Of a DNA stretch of 63,378 nt, positions 35,856 to 45,928 are shown piece after piece. Position numbers and translations under genes: made by a program. This DNA is from Sulfurovum sp. (GTDB lineage Bacteria > Campylobacterota > Campylobacteria > Campylobacterales > Sulfurovaceae). The number at the start of each line of letters is the position of its first letter. The first letter of the stretch is position 1. The stretch spans positions 1 through 63,378 of the forward strand of contig JALWTA010000026.1 in the NCBI GenBank assembly GCA_027082955.1, read 5' to 3'. The notes below the pieces were generated by a model. It had not been told where the DNA came from, did no database searches, and worked only from the letters and a program-made list of their open reading frames with translations.

Positions 35856-35861
35856 TATAAT
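35856..35861 (+). promoter_or_regulatory. -10 element (TATAAT) for mobB-fbp run
   Basis: AATGTATAAT lies 29 bases before the GTG start of mobB in the gap divergent from the lipoprotein gene. Confidence 0.5.
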
Positions 35862-35890
35862 CCCGTATTACAAACCAAGGATATAAGCAC

Positions 35891-36388
35891 GTGAGAACAA
35901 GAGTTGCCGTCGCATTTACAGGTCCCTCTGGAAGCGGAAAGACCACGCTGGTAGAAAAGGTTGCCAAAGCCCTTGTGCCAGTACGAAAAGTCGCTATCAT
36001 CAAAAACGATCCCAAGGACAAAGCCCACTTCGATGTAGCAGGTAAGGACAGTTACCGTTTTTTTCAGACGGGTGCCGAAGTGGTCGTTACCTCCCCTACC
36101 CGAACCACCTATTTTTCACATCGTGAAAAACGGCTCGATGAGATTGTCAATATGGTCAATGATTTCGATATTCTGCTCGTTGAAGGGCTTAAGACCCTTC
36201 CTTTGCCCAGAATTGCCATTTTCAGAAATCAGATCGATGAGAGCTACTTCCCCTGCTCCGAGGCAATTGCTGTGGATCACAGTGTCAATCTTGCTGACTA
36301 TGCTATACCGGAGACTATAGACATTCTGGACCTCAATGATCTAGATGCCATACTCGCATGGATTGAAGCCCATGCCAAAGCCATATAA
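35891..36388 (+). CDS. mobB: Molybdopterin-guanine dinucleotide biosynthesis protein MobB
   Basis: A 165-residue P-loop GTPase-like protein (TGPSGSGKTTL at residues 10-20), with IKNDPKDKAHFDVAGKDSYRF matching the MobB motif that normally reads HxHHxFDIDxPGKDS, and DILLVEGLK later on. MobB helps attach GMP to the molybdenum cofactor. One of the usual His residues is replaced. The start is GTG at 35891 with AAGGA upstream. Fbp follows after 15 bases. Confidence 0.85.
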   Translation: MRTRVAVAFTGPSGSGKTTLVEKVAKALVPVRKVAIIKNDPKDKAHFDVAGKDSYRFFQTGAEVVVTSPTRTTYFSHREKRLDEIVNMVNDFDILLVEGLKTLPLPRIAIFRNQIDESYFPCSEAIAVDHSVNLADYAIPETIDILDLNDLDAILAWIEAHAKAI

Positions 36389-36403
36389 ACAAAAGGAAAA
36401 TCT

Positions 36404-37258
36404 ATGCTGACCATATTTGAAACCATTGAACAGTGTGCACTCAAAATTGACCATGCCATTAAAACAGAAGATCTTGGCTATTGCGATACGGAGAACTCTT
36501 CTGGAGAAGACCAGCTCAAACTTGATGTAAAGAGTGACTACATCATAGAAGAGGCATTCAAAAGCGTCTCACTGGTCAAATCTCTCATAAGCGAAGAGAA
36601 GGAGGGAGAACTGGTGCTGCACGAAGATGGTAAATACACCATTTGCTACGATCCGCTTGATGGTTCCAGTCTTGCCGATGTCAATCTTTCTGTTGGTTCC
36701 ATTTTCGGCATTTATGAAGGAGAACCAAAGGGAGAGAATCTAGTCGCCTCTGCCTATGTGGTGTATGGGCCACGTATCGAGATCATGCGTGCGGTCAAAG
36801 GGGAACGTCCCAAACATTACCGTGCACAGGAGGGATTTTTTAACCTTGTCTGCAAAGAGGTAGTACTTCAGGAAAAAGGCAAACTCAACGCTCCGGGAGG
36901 TACACAGCAGCACTGGTGCGACTATCACAAAAGCTTTGTCGATGACCTGTTCGCCGAAGGCTACCGTCTGCGCTACTCCGGCGGTATGGTGCCAGACCTG
37001 CACCAGATACTGCTTAAAGGGGGCGGCATCTTCTCCTATCCGGGTACTTCAGACAAACCGTACGGCAAACTCAGACAGCTCTTTGAAGTTATACCGTTTG
37101 CCTTCATCTATGAACAGGCAGGCGGTCAGGCAATCGATAACAAAGGAAAACGTCTGATGGAGCTGGTACCTGCCCATCCGCATGATACCAGTCCATGCTT
37201 TTTTGGTTCGAACTATGAGATCGAAAAGCTCAAAACTGCCTATGGAGTGAACGCATAA
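36404..37258 (+). CDS. fbp: Fructose-1,6-bisphosphatase, class I
   Basis: FBPase removes the 1-phosphate from fructose 1,6-bisphosphate in gluconeogenesis. The metal/phosphate motif [23 protein letters not shown] is present, as are [20 protein letters not shown] and the C-terminal [18 protein letters not shown]. The 284-residue length is slightly short for the class. It fits an organism that fixes CO2 by the reductive TCA cycle and must build sugars. Its stop overlaps the next ATG by one base (TAATG). Confidence 0.95.
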   Translation: MLTIFETIEQCALKIDHAIKTEDLGYCDTENSSGEDQLKLDVKSDYIIEEAFKSVSLVKSLISEEKEGELVLHEDGKYTICYDPLDGSSLADVNLSVGSIFGIYEGEPKGENLVASAYVVYGPRIEIMRAVKGERPKHYRAQEGFFNLVCKEVVLQEKGKLNAPGGTQQHWCDYHKSFVDDLFAEGYRLRYSGGMVPDLHQILLKGGGIFSYPGTSDKPYGKLRQLFEVIPFAFIYEQAGGQAIDNKGKRLMELVPAHPHDTSPCFFGSNYEIEKLKTAYGVNA

Positions 37259-37455
37259 TGGCAGAAGCGGTACTGGATGAGTGGGAAATCGCCCTGCGCG
37301 TCAAGACAGAAGAGCTTAAGAAATGTCAACAGGAACATCAACTTCAAAGCTGTATGAAGTGTGAGAAATTCCTTGTGTGCGAATTGCGCGATACCTACGT
37401 CAAAGCAGTCTATGACAGCATGAACAAAGGTACCGGCGGAGGGTTTGAGTTTTAA
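37258..37455 (+). CDS. Small CxxC protein, unknown function
   Basis: A 65-residue soluble protein with Cys pairs at QSCMKCEKFLVCEL, which may bind a metal, and a Gly-rich end (NKGTGGGFEF). It is translationally coupled to fbp by a one-base overlap. I do not recognise a named family. Confidence 0.65.
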   Translation: MAEAVLDEWEIALRVKTEELKKCQQEHQLQSCMKCEKFLVCELRDTYVKAVYDSMNKGTGGGFEF

Positions 37456-37461
37456 AGTTCT

Positions 37462-40400
37462 CTATGCCGCTGCCGGCACTGTCTGGTCATCGACACTGAC
37501 CACTACTGTGGGGTCTTGGATACCTGCAGTGTCTATGCTGCCCTCTGATGCATGGGAGGCTTCAGTGTTTTGTATAGGATGATCCGATGTTGGCGGCAAT
37601 AGCGCATCTGCACTCTGTGCGTCAGGGTTTACCTCAGTTACATCATCCAGTGTCAATGTAGGCTTTTGGGATGATGCCGGTATAGTATCTTCTACTGTAT
37701 CGCTTTTTTCTTCAGAAAAAAGCCTATCTTTCTGAGCGGGTTCTTCCGTCTGTTGGGTACTTTCTTCTGTGAGTGAAGCCGTCTGGTTCGTCTCCGTCAT
37801 AACAGTTTCGTGTTCTGAAGTACTGCTCTCTTGCGTATCTTCATGTGCTCCTTCATCCATTCCGCTATTTTCTTTGGTTAATTCTCCTGATGTTTCAGAT
37901 GTCATATCCTTTTCAGGATCTTCGGAAGTCTCTGCTGCCGTTACAGAAGTGTCTTTAGAAACATCTGTTTGCGCAATATCAGAGTCTGAAGTGTTTTGTG
38001 CAATATCATTCGCATTCACATGTGTATATTTTTCCAGCATATGCTGTACATGTTCCATAGCAGATGTTTTGTCCACCTCCTGATGTCCAGTTGAAGTAAT
38101 GATTTGGTGGAGATCTTTCTCGGAAAGTGCTGCAATATCGATGCTTTCATCCTTTAGATCAAGCTGAAGCGAATGGTCAATAGTGATACCATTGTCAGGA
38201 TTGCCATCAGCATCGAGAGACTGTAGCAGTACAGCCATATTTTCTACATAACTGTCATGAAGGTTTGTCCTGTCCACTTGGGCTATATCTTGCAAAAAGA
38301 CCTTTCCGTCATTGATATGGTTCGTATCGATATGACCGATCTCTACACCTCCGACACTAAAGGTGACTTTCTCTCCTCTGTGGTAGTTGAAGTGACCGTT
38401 TTGATCAGTATATCCCGTTATACCGCTCTCAGTCTTATAGTGAAGTCCCTCAACCAGTCCGTCTATGACCTGACCATTCACAAGCTCATTGTAGAGTTGT
38501 TGAACCTGAGATGCGTTTAATGTATCGTTATACATTCTAAAACCGTCAATTTCACCCTGGAATGTCTGGTGTCCGCTGTAATCACTGCCAATATTTGCAG
38601 GATTGTGCCCATAAAGTGCCCCTCCAGTGCCGGAGGCTTTGATACTGTTGTCAACATAGAGCTTAAACCCATTGGGGTCAAGTCCATGCAGCGGATCTGT
38701 AGATGGACCTTGATCGGTAATGACAACATGATGCCACTGGTTATCGGCAATATTCGTTTGTGAATCGAGTATGGTAGGTGTGGCTGCTTTCCATCCGTTT
38801 TCATTGTTTGGATCATTGTAGCCTTTGGCTTTGACAATGCCGTTTTCCGTATAGATCTGCAGACTTCTAATACCACCGCCTTCAGCATATGCAAATTGCG
38901 TACCGGTCGTATCTGTCGTCTTTAGCCATAAAGAGATACTGCGTTGTGTATGTACCCCGTTATTGATATCATTGGAACTGTTAAAACTCAGATAATCATT
39001 GATACCGTCCAGTTGCAGTGTATCGCCGTTGGATACCGATGCTCCGTTGTGCAACTGCCCGTTATCTGTAACAACGCCTGCATTTGCAGTATCATTGGTG
39101 TTTCCGTTCATATTGAGATGGACCACTTCAGAACCCTTTACATTGACGGAAAGTGTTGTTGAAGCGGCAGCACCTTGACTGTCCTGTGCCTGTACATTCA
39201 ATGAATAGGTGTTTGTCAATAAAAGATTATCGGCATTGACGGAGACCACACCGGTAGCAGCATCTACACTAAATAATCCTCCATAATCATTCTGCAGTGT
39301 GTAGGTCAAGTTAGTGCCGTCTTCGACATCACTGGCATCAACATCGAACAGCTCTATGGTACCGCCTAAACGTGCATCCAATTGTGTAGAGGTGTCATCG
39401 ATAGCATTGAGATATCGGTTTGCTTCCCCTACTACGCTGCTTTGTGCACTGTTCCAACTCATCACTTGATGTACTGTTCCCTGAAATGCCCCACCATTAC
39501 CATGTACATCGGCAGTTGGATTTGTCGGATCGATTGTATCATTTTTATAGCCATCTATACCTACATCTCCTGGATGAGCCCCCATCTTTCCTACGCCGGT
39601 TTTGACAGTTGGGTTTTGTACCCCGTTGAGCCATGCAGTCAGTGTGCCCCCACCTGGAGCGGTATCATCGTGCGCCATAACGACATTATAGTTGGTATTG
39701 GCATTGATCTGTCCCAAATCGACTATAGCATAGTTGGGATTTATCGTACTATAGCTCTCTCCCCAGACTGTTGCATAGAGGTGGTCACCTTTGACAGAAA
39801 CACTGTATCCATTGACCGCTCCTCCTTGCTCATAGATGACTTGAAAAGGATCAGCAGCAGAAACATTGCCGGTAGTGAAGCTGACAGCAATAGTCTTTTG
39901 ATCGTAGGTACCTGTATTGATAGCCGTATCATCTGCAATAGTGTATATGCCTGTTGAACCTACTTGTGTTGCGTTATGTCCATTTTGTGCCAAGTCGCTT
40001 TTTGTGGCTGTTGCCTGATCCATGTTATCCCAAAAAACCAATGCATCACGTGAAGGTTGTTTGAGCGTTACATGGTCTATTACCGGTACATCGTTTACCG
40101 GCTGGACGTTCAGTGTCACAGTGGCAGTATCTGTACCGCCGTTACCGTCACTGACTGTGTAACCAAACTGTGCCGTACCGTTATAGTTCAAATCGGGGGT
40201 ATAGGTAATGGTACCATCGCCATTGAGGACTACTGTGCCATGTGTATTGGCAGTTGGTGTAACCGATGAGACACTGAGGGTATCTCCATCCACGTCAGTA
40301 TCATTGACCGTCAGTGCTGTACTGTCAAAAGTCAGAGGCGTATCTTCATTGGTGGTAATGGGCGTGACATTCAAAGCCGTAATGTTGACGGTCGCACCGT

Positions 40401-43400
40401 TTTGCAGCGTAGCATCATTGCCGTTTCCAGACTTGTCAGCAAGCGGGTTGGCACCTTCAAAATCATAGGCAGCGACCAGCCCGCCTGTTTCATTGCCTAT
40501 GTTGGCAACCTGTGCACTGCTCAATGCCGTATTGTAGATACGAATATCGTCCAAGGTACCTTCCAGCGGCTGATTGTTCGATCCTCTCTCACCGAAAAGC
40601 AGATTGTTGGTCGCATTATATCCGCTATAGAGTGTGGTCGGTACATTGGCAGTAGAGGTTGCGACCAAAGCACCGTCAACGTAGGTTTTCAGTGTTGTGT
40701 TGGTACCGTCATAGACATGGGTCAATGTATGCTCACTGTTAAGTGCAACATTGTAGCCTGTATCGTTCCATACCCATCCGCTGCCGTTTGCCGCACGCAT
40801 TGCATACCGTACTGAGCCGTCACCCTCTATGGCAACCTCATATTCGTTCTCTTTATTGAAAACAATCCCCGCGCCTGTAGGTTTTACCGATTCGGAAATG
40901 GTAAAGGCATTGGTGAAGTTGATATTTTTACCTGCATTGATCGCGGCGTGTGCAGGGGTGACGTCCACATAGTGATCTACAGTACCTATTTGGGTATCAT
41001 CTACAGCCACAGGCGCATCATTGACAGGATGAACAGTAACAGAAACACTGTTCGTAGTGGTACCGCCATTGCTGTCCACCGCCTGGATCGTAACGGTATC
41101 TGCACCATTGTAGTTGGCATTGGGCTGATACGTCATCGTTCCATTGCCATTGAGTGTTACTGTTCCGTGCTGTGCAGATGCTGTGACATTTAGAGGCAGT
41201 CCTAAAAGATCATCTTCTACATCGCTGACGCTGTAAGAGATGTTCACACTGTTGTCCTCATTGGTCTGCACGGCTGAGGGGGCAGTGATAACAGGGAGGT
41301 CATTGACGCTTTGAAGGGTAAAATTGACAGTTGCTGTATCGCTCCCGCCGTTCCCGTCACTGATGCTATAGTCAAAGCTGGCTGCACCATGATAGTTTGT
41401 ATCCGGTGAAAAGGTTATTTTTCCTGAAACAGCATCATAGCTGACAGTACCATGCTGTGCGTTCGAGACAGAGACAAGTGAGAGTGGATCACCGTCTATA
41501 TCAGTGTCATTTGCCAGCAGTGTTGTGTCATCTACCGTAAAGACCACATCTTCAGTCGGTCCTTCCTGCACCGTAATGGTAGAAGCACCGTTTTGCAGCG
41601 TAGCATCATTGCCGTTTCCAGACTTGTCAGCAAGCGGGTTGGCACCTTCAAAATCATAGGCAGCGACCAGCCCGCCGGTTTCGTTGCCTATGTTGGCAAC
41701 CTGTGCACTGCTCAATGCCGTATTGTAGATACGAATATCGTCCAAGGTACCTTCCAGCGGCTGATTGTTCGATCCTCTCTCACCGAAAAGCAGATTGTTG
41801 GTCGCATTATATCCGCTATAGAGTGTGGTCGGTACATTGGCAGTAGAGGTTGCGACCAAAGCACCGTCAACGTAGGTTTTCAGTGTTGTGTTGGTACCGT
41901 CATAGACATGGGTCAATGTATGCTCACTGTTAAGTGCAACATTGTAGCCTGTATCGTTCCATACCCATCCGCTGCCGTTTGCCGCACGCATTGCATACCG
42001 TACTGAGCCGTCACCCTCTATGGCAACCTCATATTCGTTCTCTTTATTGAAAACAATCCCCGCGCCTGTAGGTTTTACCGATTCGGAAATGGTAAAGGCA
42101 TTGGTGAAGTTGATATTTTTACCTGCATTGATCGCGGCGTGTGCAGGGGTGACGTCGATCTTATGGTTGTCTACCTGCGCGATAGTATCATTTACCGCTA
42201 CAGGTGCATCATTCACACCGGTAACGGTTACAGTAACAGGTTTTGTATCACTGGCACCGTTATTGTCTGTCACAGTCACATTGAAAGTCACATCTTCTGT
42301 TGCACCGGCAGAGAGATACTGGAAGTCACTGCCGGGGTCAAAGGTGTAGGCACCACTGTTGGCATCGATGGTGACACTTCCCTTTCCTGCAGGTACACTG
42401 CCGATACTGTAGGTATGGGTATCATTGGTATCTACATCAGTTACCAATGCTGTGGCACTTACCGCGTTGCCGTCTTCTGTTGCACTAAGGTTGCTGACAC
42501 TCAGTACCGGGGTGTCGTTGGTACCTGTGACAGTGACATTGACCGTTTGTGTATCACTGGCACCGTTATTGTCTGTTACAGAGACATCGAAACTGACGTT
42601 ACGTGTCTCTCCTGCGGCAAGGTCTTGGAAGTTGCTGCCCGGATCGAAGGTGTATGTACCGCTATTATCGATAGTGACACTCCCCTCTGTAGGCTGAGTG
42701 GTCGAGAAGGTATGGGTATCTCCGTTGTCTGGATCTATGAAGGTGACACTGCCGCTGACAGCAGCACCGTCTTCTGTCGTACTCAGGTCATTGACAGCAG
42801 TAATATTCGGGGTATCGTTGGTGCCTGTAAGGTTGAATGTCAGGGTCGATGCATCACTGCCGCCGTTACCGTCACTGACAGTATAGTTAAACTGATCTTG
42901 TGCTGTAGCACCAACAGCAAGTGCATCTACGGCACTGTTAAGTGTGTAGCTGTAGCTGCCATCATTGTTGAGTATCAATGTCCCATAGGTACCAACATAG
43001 TTTCCAGGATTTGTCACACTGAGTGTATCACCGTCTATATCGGTATCGTTGCTTAGTACGTTTCCGTTCAGTACGGTGCCTGCATCACTGTTGGCTGTTT
43101 CGGTGAAGTTTTGTATATCTGGTGCTGCCACCGGTGCATCATTCACACCCGTAACGGTAATGACCAGATCAGCGGTAGCCGTACCGCCTTCACCGTCACT
43201 GACGATATAGGTTGCCGTAGGCACTGTACCATTGTAGTTGGCAGCAGGGGTAAAGGTGTAGCTTCCGTTGCTGTTGATCGTCAGATCCCCCTCGGTCAGG
43301 TTCGCAGTAGTACCGGCTGTATAAGTGGTACTGCCTACTACGAATTCTGTCACACTCAGACTGTCACCGTCTGGATCGCTGTCGTTGTCGATGACATTTC

Positions 43401-44256
43401 CGCTGATTGGTGTATCTTCTGAAGTAGATACATTGTCGTCGGCAGCCACTGGTGACGGGTTGGAGACACCCCAGACAAAGTTTGTACTTACACTGCCCCC
43501 TCTTCCGTCACTTGCAGTTACGACAACATGATAACTGCCATTGTGAACCTGACTGGCAGAATGGTCTATCGTTCCGCTGATAAGCCCGGTATGAGAGTTG
43601 ATGGTAAGACCGGAAGGCAATCCGTTTGCCGTGTATGTCAACGTATCACCGTCAGGGTCACTAAAAAAAGCTGATGTATCGAGATTGACAGCAGAAGCAT
43701 CTGTACTATCCTGCCTGTTTATTGAGCTATTGAGTACCGGTGGATGATTGGTTGGCTCTGGCGTTTCATTTGCTGGAGGAATCGGTTCAACCGGTGTAGC
43801 GGGGGGAGGTGTTGTCTCACTTCCGTTATTTCCATTGTTATTGTCTGTGTCGGCAAGAAGGTGTTTTGCATTGAGCGTTGTAGTGTTGCTTTCTGTGAAC
43901 GTCTCTTTTAAAAGAGTCGCTTCAACATTGACCTCTTTCAACGCTTCGGGTTCAAACGTATCGGTGGAGGTCGATGACTGGGGATAATTGTGTGATGATT
44001 GTTTAACATGATGTGTGTGTGCATGCGCATCCACTGCATGGAGTGTACCTACAGTATCCGCTTCTGAGGAGTGCTTGTCAAATCTGTCTTCTGTCACAGC
44101 ACGCAAAGCATCCGGTATGATATGACCATGCTTGTCGACAATAGTTTCCCCTGCATACACTGCATCTCCTGGATGGAGCATACGACGATGACCACTTGCA
44201 TCTTGCGCGAAACATATCTGTGTAATCTCTTTTAAATATCCGACTACTTGTTTCAT
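37462..44256 (-). CDS. Giant repeat adhesin with N-terminal retention-like module and LamG-like domains
   Basis: This 2264-residue protein is predicted to be a type I-secreted surface adhesin. Residues 1-50 (KQVVGYLKEITQICFAQD, then MLHPGDAVYAGETI) resemble the retention module that anchors LapA/BapA-type adhesins in their outer-membrane pore. A linker and a Pro-rich stretch follow to about 170. Ig/cadherin-type repeats then occupy about 170-1450, with conserved DxDGDTL and YTVSDGNGG motifs. LamG-like domains lie at about 701-891 and 1098-1288 (almost identical), with two more at about 1410-1630 and 1710-1915. A domain starting GLVEGLHYKTESGITG (near 1930) precedes a Ser/Thr/Glu-rich tail. 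No RTX nonapeptides are visible at the C-terminus, and no type I transporter genes occur nearby. AAAGGA precedes the ATG. Confidence 0.85.
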   Translation of the reverse strand: MKQVVGYLKEITQICFAQDASGHRRMLHPGDAVYAGETIVDKHGHIIPDALRAVTEDRFDKHSSEADTVGTLHAVDAHAHTHHVKQSSHNYPQSSTSTDTFEPEALKEVNVEATLLKETFTESNTTTLNAKHLLADTDNNNGNNGSETTPPPATPVEPIPPANETPEPTNHPPVLNSSINRQDSTDASAVNLDTSAFFSDPDGDTLTYTANGLPSGLTINSHTGLISGTIDHSASQVHNGSYHVVVTASDGRGGSVSTNFVWGVSNPSPVAADDNVSTSEDTPISGNVIDNDSDPDGDSLSVTEFVVGSTTYTAGTTANLTEGDLTINSNGSYTFTPAANYNGTVPTATYIVSDGEGGTATADLVITVTGVNDAPVAAPDIQNFTETANSDAGTVLNGNVLSNDTDIDGDTLSVTNPGNYVGTYGTLILNNDGSYSYTLNSAVDALAVGATAQDQFNYTVSDGNGGSDASTLTFNLTGTNDTPNITAVNDLSTTEDGAAVSGSVTFIDPDNGDTHTFSTTQPTEGSVTIDNSGTYTFDPGSNFQDLAAGETRNVSFDVSVTDNNGASDTQTVNVTVTGTNDTPVLSVSNLSATEDGNAVSATALVTDVDTNDTHTYSIGSVPAGKGSVTIDANSGAYTFDPGSDFQYLSAGATEDVTFNVTVTDNNGASDTKPVTVTVTGVNDAPVAVNDTIAQVDNHKIDVTPAHAAINAGKNINFTNAFTISESVKPTGAGIVFNKENEYEVAIEGDGSVRYAMRAANGSGWVWNDTGYNVALNSEHTLTHVYDGTNTTLKTYVDGALVATSTANVPTTLYSGYNATNNLLFGERGSNNQPLEGTLDDIRIYNTALSSAQVANIGNETGGLVAAYDFEGANPLADKSGNGNDATLQNGASTITVQEGPTEDVVFTVDDTTLLANDTDIDGDPLSLVSVSNAQHGTVSYDAVSGKITFSPDTNYHGAASFDYSISDGNGGSDTATVNFTLQSVNDLPVITAPSAVQTNEDNSVNISYSVSDVEDDLLGLPLNVTASAQHGTVTLNGNGTMTYQPNANYNGADTVTIQAVDSNGGTTTNSVSVTVHPVNDAPVAVDDTQIGTVDHYVDVTPAHAAINAGKNINFTNAFTISESVKPTGAGIVFNKENEYEVAIEGDGSVRYAMRAANGSGWVWNDTGYNVALNSEHTLTHVYDGTNTTLKTYVDGALVATSTANVPTTLYSGYNATNNLLFGERGSNNQPLEGTLDDIRIYNTALSSAQVANIGNETGGLVAAYDFEGANPLADKSGNGNDATLQNGATVNITALNVTPITTNEDTPLTFDSTALTVNDTDVDGDTLSVSSVTPTANTHGTVVLNGDGTITYTPDLNYNGTAQFGYTVSDGNGGTDTATVTLNVQPVNDVPVIDHVTLKQPSRDALVFWDNMDQATATKSDLAQNGHNATQVGSTGIYTIADDTAINTGTYDQKTIAVSFTTGNVSAADPFQVIYEQGGAVNGYSVSVKGDHLYATVWGESYSTINPNYAIVDLGQINANTNYNVVMAHDDTAPGGGTLTAWLNGVQNPTVKTGVGKMGAHPGDVGIDGYKNDTIDPTNPTADVHGNGGAFQGTVHQVMSWNSAQSSVVGEANRYLNAIDDTSTQLDARLGGTIELFDVDASDVEDGTNLTYTLQNDYGGLFSVDAATGVVSVNADNLLLTNTYSLNVQAQDSQGAAASTTLSVNVKGSEVVHLNMNGNTNDTANAGVVTDNGQLHNGASVSNGDTLQLDGINDYLSFNSSNDINNGVHTQRSISLWLKTTDTTGTQFAYAEGGGIRSLQIYTENGIVKAKGYNDPNNENGWKAATPTILDSQTNIADNQWHHVVITDQGPSTDPLHGLDPNGFKLYVDNSIKASGTGGALYGHNPANIGSDYSGHQTFQGEIDGFRMYNDTLNASQVQQLYNELVNGQVIDGLVEGLHYKTESGITGYTDQNGHFNYHRGEKVTFSVGGVEIGHIDTNHINDGKVFLQDIAQVDRTNLHDSYVENMAVLLQSLDADGNPDNGITIDHSLQLDLKDESIDIAALSEKDLHQIITSTGHQEVDKTSAMEHVQHMLEKYTHVNANDIAQNTSDSDIAQTDVSKDTSVTAAETSEDPEKDMTSETSGELTKENSGMDEGAHEDTQESSTSEHETVMTETNQTASLTEESTQQTEEPAQKDRLFSEEKSDTVEDTIPASSQKPTLTLDDVTEVNPDAQSADALLPPTSDHPIQNTEASHASEGSIDTAGIQDPTVVVSVDDQTVPAAA
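40394..40965 (-). repeat. Second copy of 572-bp LamG-encoding repeat in adhesin
   Basis: This 572-bp stretch matches 41585-42156 at almost every base; I see two differences (near 40486 and 40492). The offset is 1191 bases, exactly 397 codons. It encodes residues from about 1098 to 1288. Confidence 0.9.
41585..42156 (-). repeat. First copy of 572-bp LamG-encoding repeat in adhesin
   Basis: Partner of 40394-40965. It encodes residues from about 701 to 891. The 619 bases between the copies are not repeated and encode Ig/cadherin-type modules. Such near-identity suggests recent duplication or gene conversion. Confidence 0.9.
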
Positions 44257-44311
44257 GACTGTTCCTTTCGCCTACTTGCCAATAAGCACAATTACAATTT
44301 ATTTCTTTAAT

Positions 44312-44338
44312 ATTATAGCATATATGATAACGATCATA
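44312..44338 (-). promoter_or_regulatory. Extended -10 and overlapping palindrome for adhesin gene
   Basis: On the minus strand TGC-TATAAT (extended -10, hexamer at 44312-44317) lies 56 bases before the adhesin ATG. Immediately upstream is TATGAT-AACG-ATCATA (44323-44338), a perfect 6+6 palindrome over the -35 region, where a repressor would act. Confidence 0.5.
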
Positions 44339-44420
44339 AAACGGGCCATTTTCAGATGTTATTTGTTAACAAACACCACTCTAAAAACCAGCATCTCTCC
44401 TCTCCTTTACCTTTCTTTGC

Positions 44421-44426
44421 TATACT
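44421..44426 (+). promoter_or_regulatory. Extended -10 (TGC-TATACT) for pepA
   Basis: TTTGCTATACT lies 33 bases before the pepA ATG in the 202-base gap divergent from the adhesin gene. Confidence 0.5.
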
Positions 44427-44458
44427 TTGCCAAAACATTTATGTAACAAAGGAAACGA

Positions 44459-45928
44459 ATGAAGTTCAATATCAGCACAACTCCGATGCAAGAGCTCAAG
44501 GCCGATGTAGAGATTGTCATTGTCATTGACGGCAACCTCAAACACCCTACGGTCAAAGACAGAAAATTGCTCAAAAAAGCGGGCTTTTCAGGTGCACAGA
44601 ATGAAGTGTACCACCTTGTCGAGAAAAAACGGCTCTATGTCGGGGCAGAGAGCCTTAAAGGATCATCAATTCGTCCTGCCGCAGCGAGTGCCATCCGTGC
44701 ATTGACAGGCAAAAAAGGTTTCAAACGCCTCAAAATCGCCACCTATGTCAGTCATCCACGCTGTTCTGCTTCTATCCGTGCAATGGTCGAGGGGCTGGTA
44801 CTTGGAGGTTATACTTTTACTGAGTATAAGAGCAAAAAGAGCAAGTGTCCGGTGAAGACGGTCGAGATATCACTGGAGGGGTATGAAGCGCATGAGATCA
44901 GCATAGAGACCGCTGCACGTGCTGTGCATCATGGAGAGATCGTTGCTGCTTCGACAAACTATACGCGAAACATCGTCAACACCCCACCGGATGATTTCTA
45001 TCCGGAGAGTATGGTGAAAAAGGCTAAAAAGCTTGCCAAAGAGCTTGGACTGGGATGTAAGGTACTCGATGTCAAAGCACTCAAAAAAGAGAAGATGAAT
45101 GCCCTGCTTGCAGTTGGACGTGCTTCAAGACATGAACCAAAGGTCATTCACCTGAGCTACAAACCCAAAAACCCTAAAAAGGTCATTTCGCTTGTGGGTA
45201 AAGGACTTACCTACGATTCAGGCGGTCTAAGCCTCAAACCGGGTGACTTCATGGTGACCATGAAAGCGGACAAAAGCGGTGCCTCTGCGGTGATCGGGAT
45301 GATGAAAGCGGTAGCGGAGATGGGACTGGATGTGGAAGTACACGGATTCCTCGGTATGGTAGAGAACATGATCGGCGGTGATGCCTACAAACCTGACGAT
45401 GTACTTAAAGCCAAGAACGGCAAAACCATCGAAGTACGCAACACAGATGCCGAAGGACGTCTGGTACTGGCAGATGTACTCTGCTACGCGCAGCAGGAGG
45501 TCAAAGCGGACTATCTCTTTGACTTTGCGACCCTTACAGGTGCCTGTGTTGTCGGTGTTGGTCACTACACCTCCGGTGTTATGGGCTTCAGTGAGGAGCT
45601 GAAAACGACTGTCAGAGATCAAGCGAAGATTGCCGGTGAACTGGTTACTCCGCTGGACTTCAACGACTACCTCAAGAAGACACTCAAAAGTGAGATTGCC
45701 GATATCTGCAACATCTCCAACACCCGCTACGGCGGTGCCATCACTGCAGGGCTTTTCCTCTCTGAGTTCATTGACGATGAGCATAAGGAAAAGTGGGCGC
45801 ATGTTGACATTGCAGGACCTGCGTTTGTTGAACATGTCTGGGGAGAGAATCCAAGCGGTGCATCGGGTGCCGGTGTGCGCATGATGGTCAGACTGATGGA
45901 GAGTCTTTCCCGAGAGAGCAGCCACTAA
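44459..45928 (+). CDS. pepA: Leucyl aminopeptidase (M17 family)
   Basis: PepA removes N-terminal amino acids from peptides. The M17 signature NTDAEGRL is present, together with GKGLTYDSGGLSLKP and MKADKSGASAV, which supply the two-metal ligands (Asp, Lys, Glu). The N-terminal half is the less conserved regulatory domain. The 489-residue length is normal. AAAGGA precedes the ATG. Confidence 0.95.
   Translation: MKFNISTTPMQELKADVEIVIVIDGNLKHPTVKDRKLLKKAGFSGAQNEVYHLVEKKRLYVGAESLKGSSIRPAAASAIRALTGKKGFKRLKIATYVSHPRCSASIRAMVEGLVLGGYTFTEYKSKKSKCPVKTVEISLEGYEAHEISIETAARAVHHGEIVAASTNYTRNIVNTPPDDFYPESMVKKAKKLAKELGLGCKVLDVKALKKEKMNALLAVGRASRHEPKVIHLSYKPKNPKKVISLVGKGLTYDSGGLSLKPGDFMVTMKADKSGASAVIGMMKAVAEMGLDVEVHGFLGMVENMIGGDAYKPDDVLKAKNGKTIEVRNTDAEGRLVLADVLCYAQQEVKADYLFDFATLTGACVVGVGHYTSGVMGFSEELKTTVRDQAKIAGELVTPLDFNDYLKKTLKSEIADICNISNTRYGGAITAGLFLSEFIDDEHKEKWAHVDIAGPAFVEHVWGENPSGASGAGVRMMVRLMESLSRESSH

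Noticed and set aside
42139-43056. Long plus-strand frames opposite the adhesin gene (up to about 305 codons)
   Set aside because: They mirror the repetitive adhesin coding strand, recur with each repeat, lack ribosome binding sites and give no recognisable protein.
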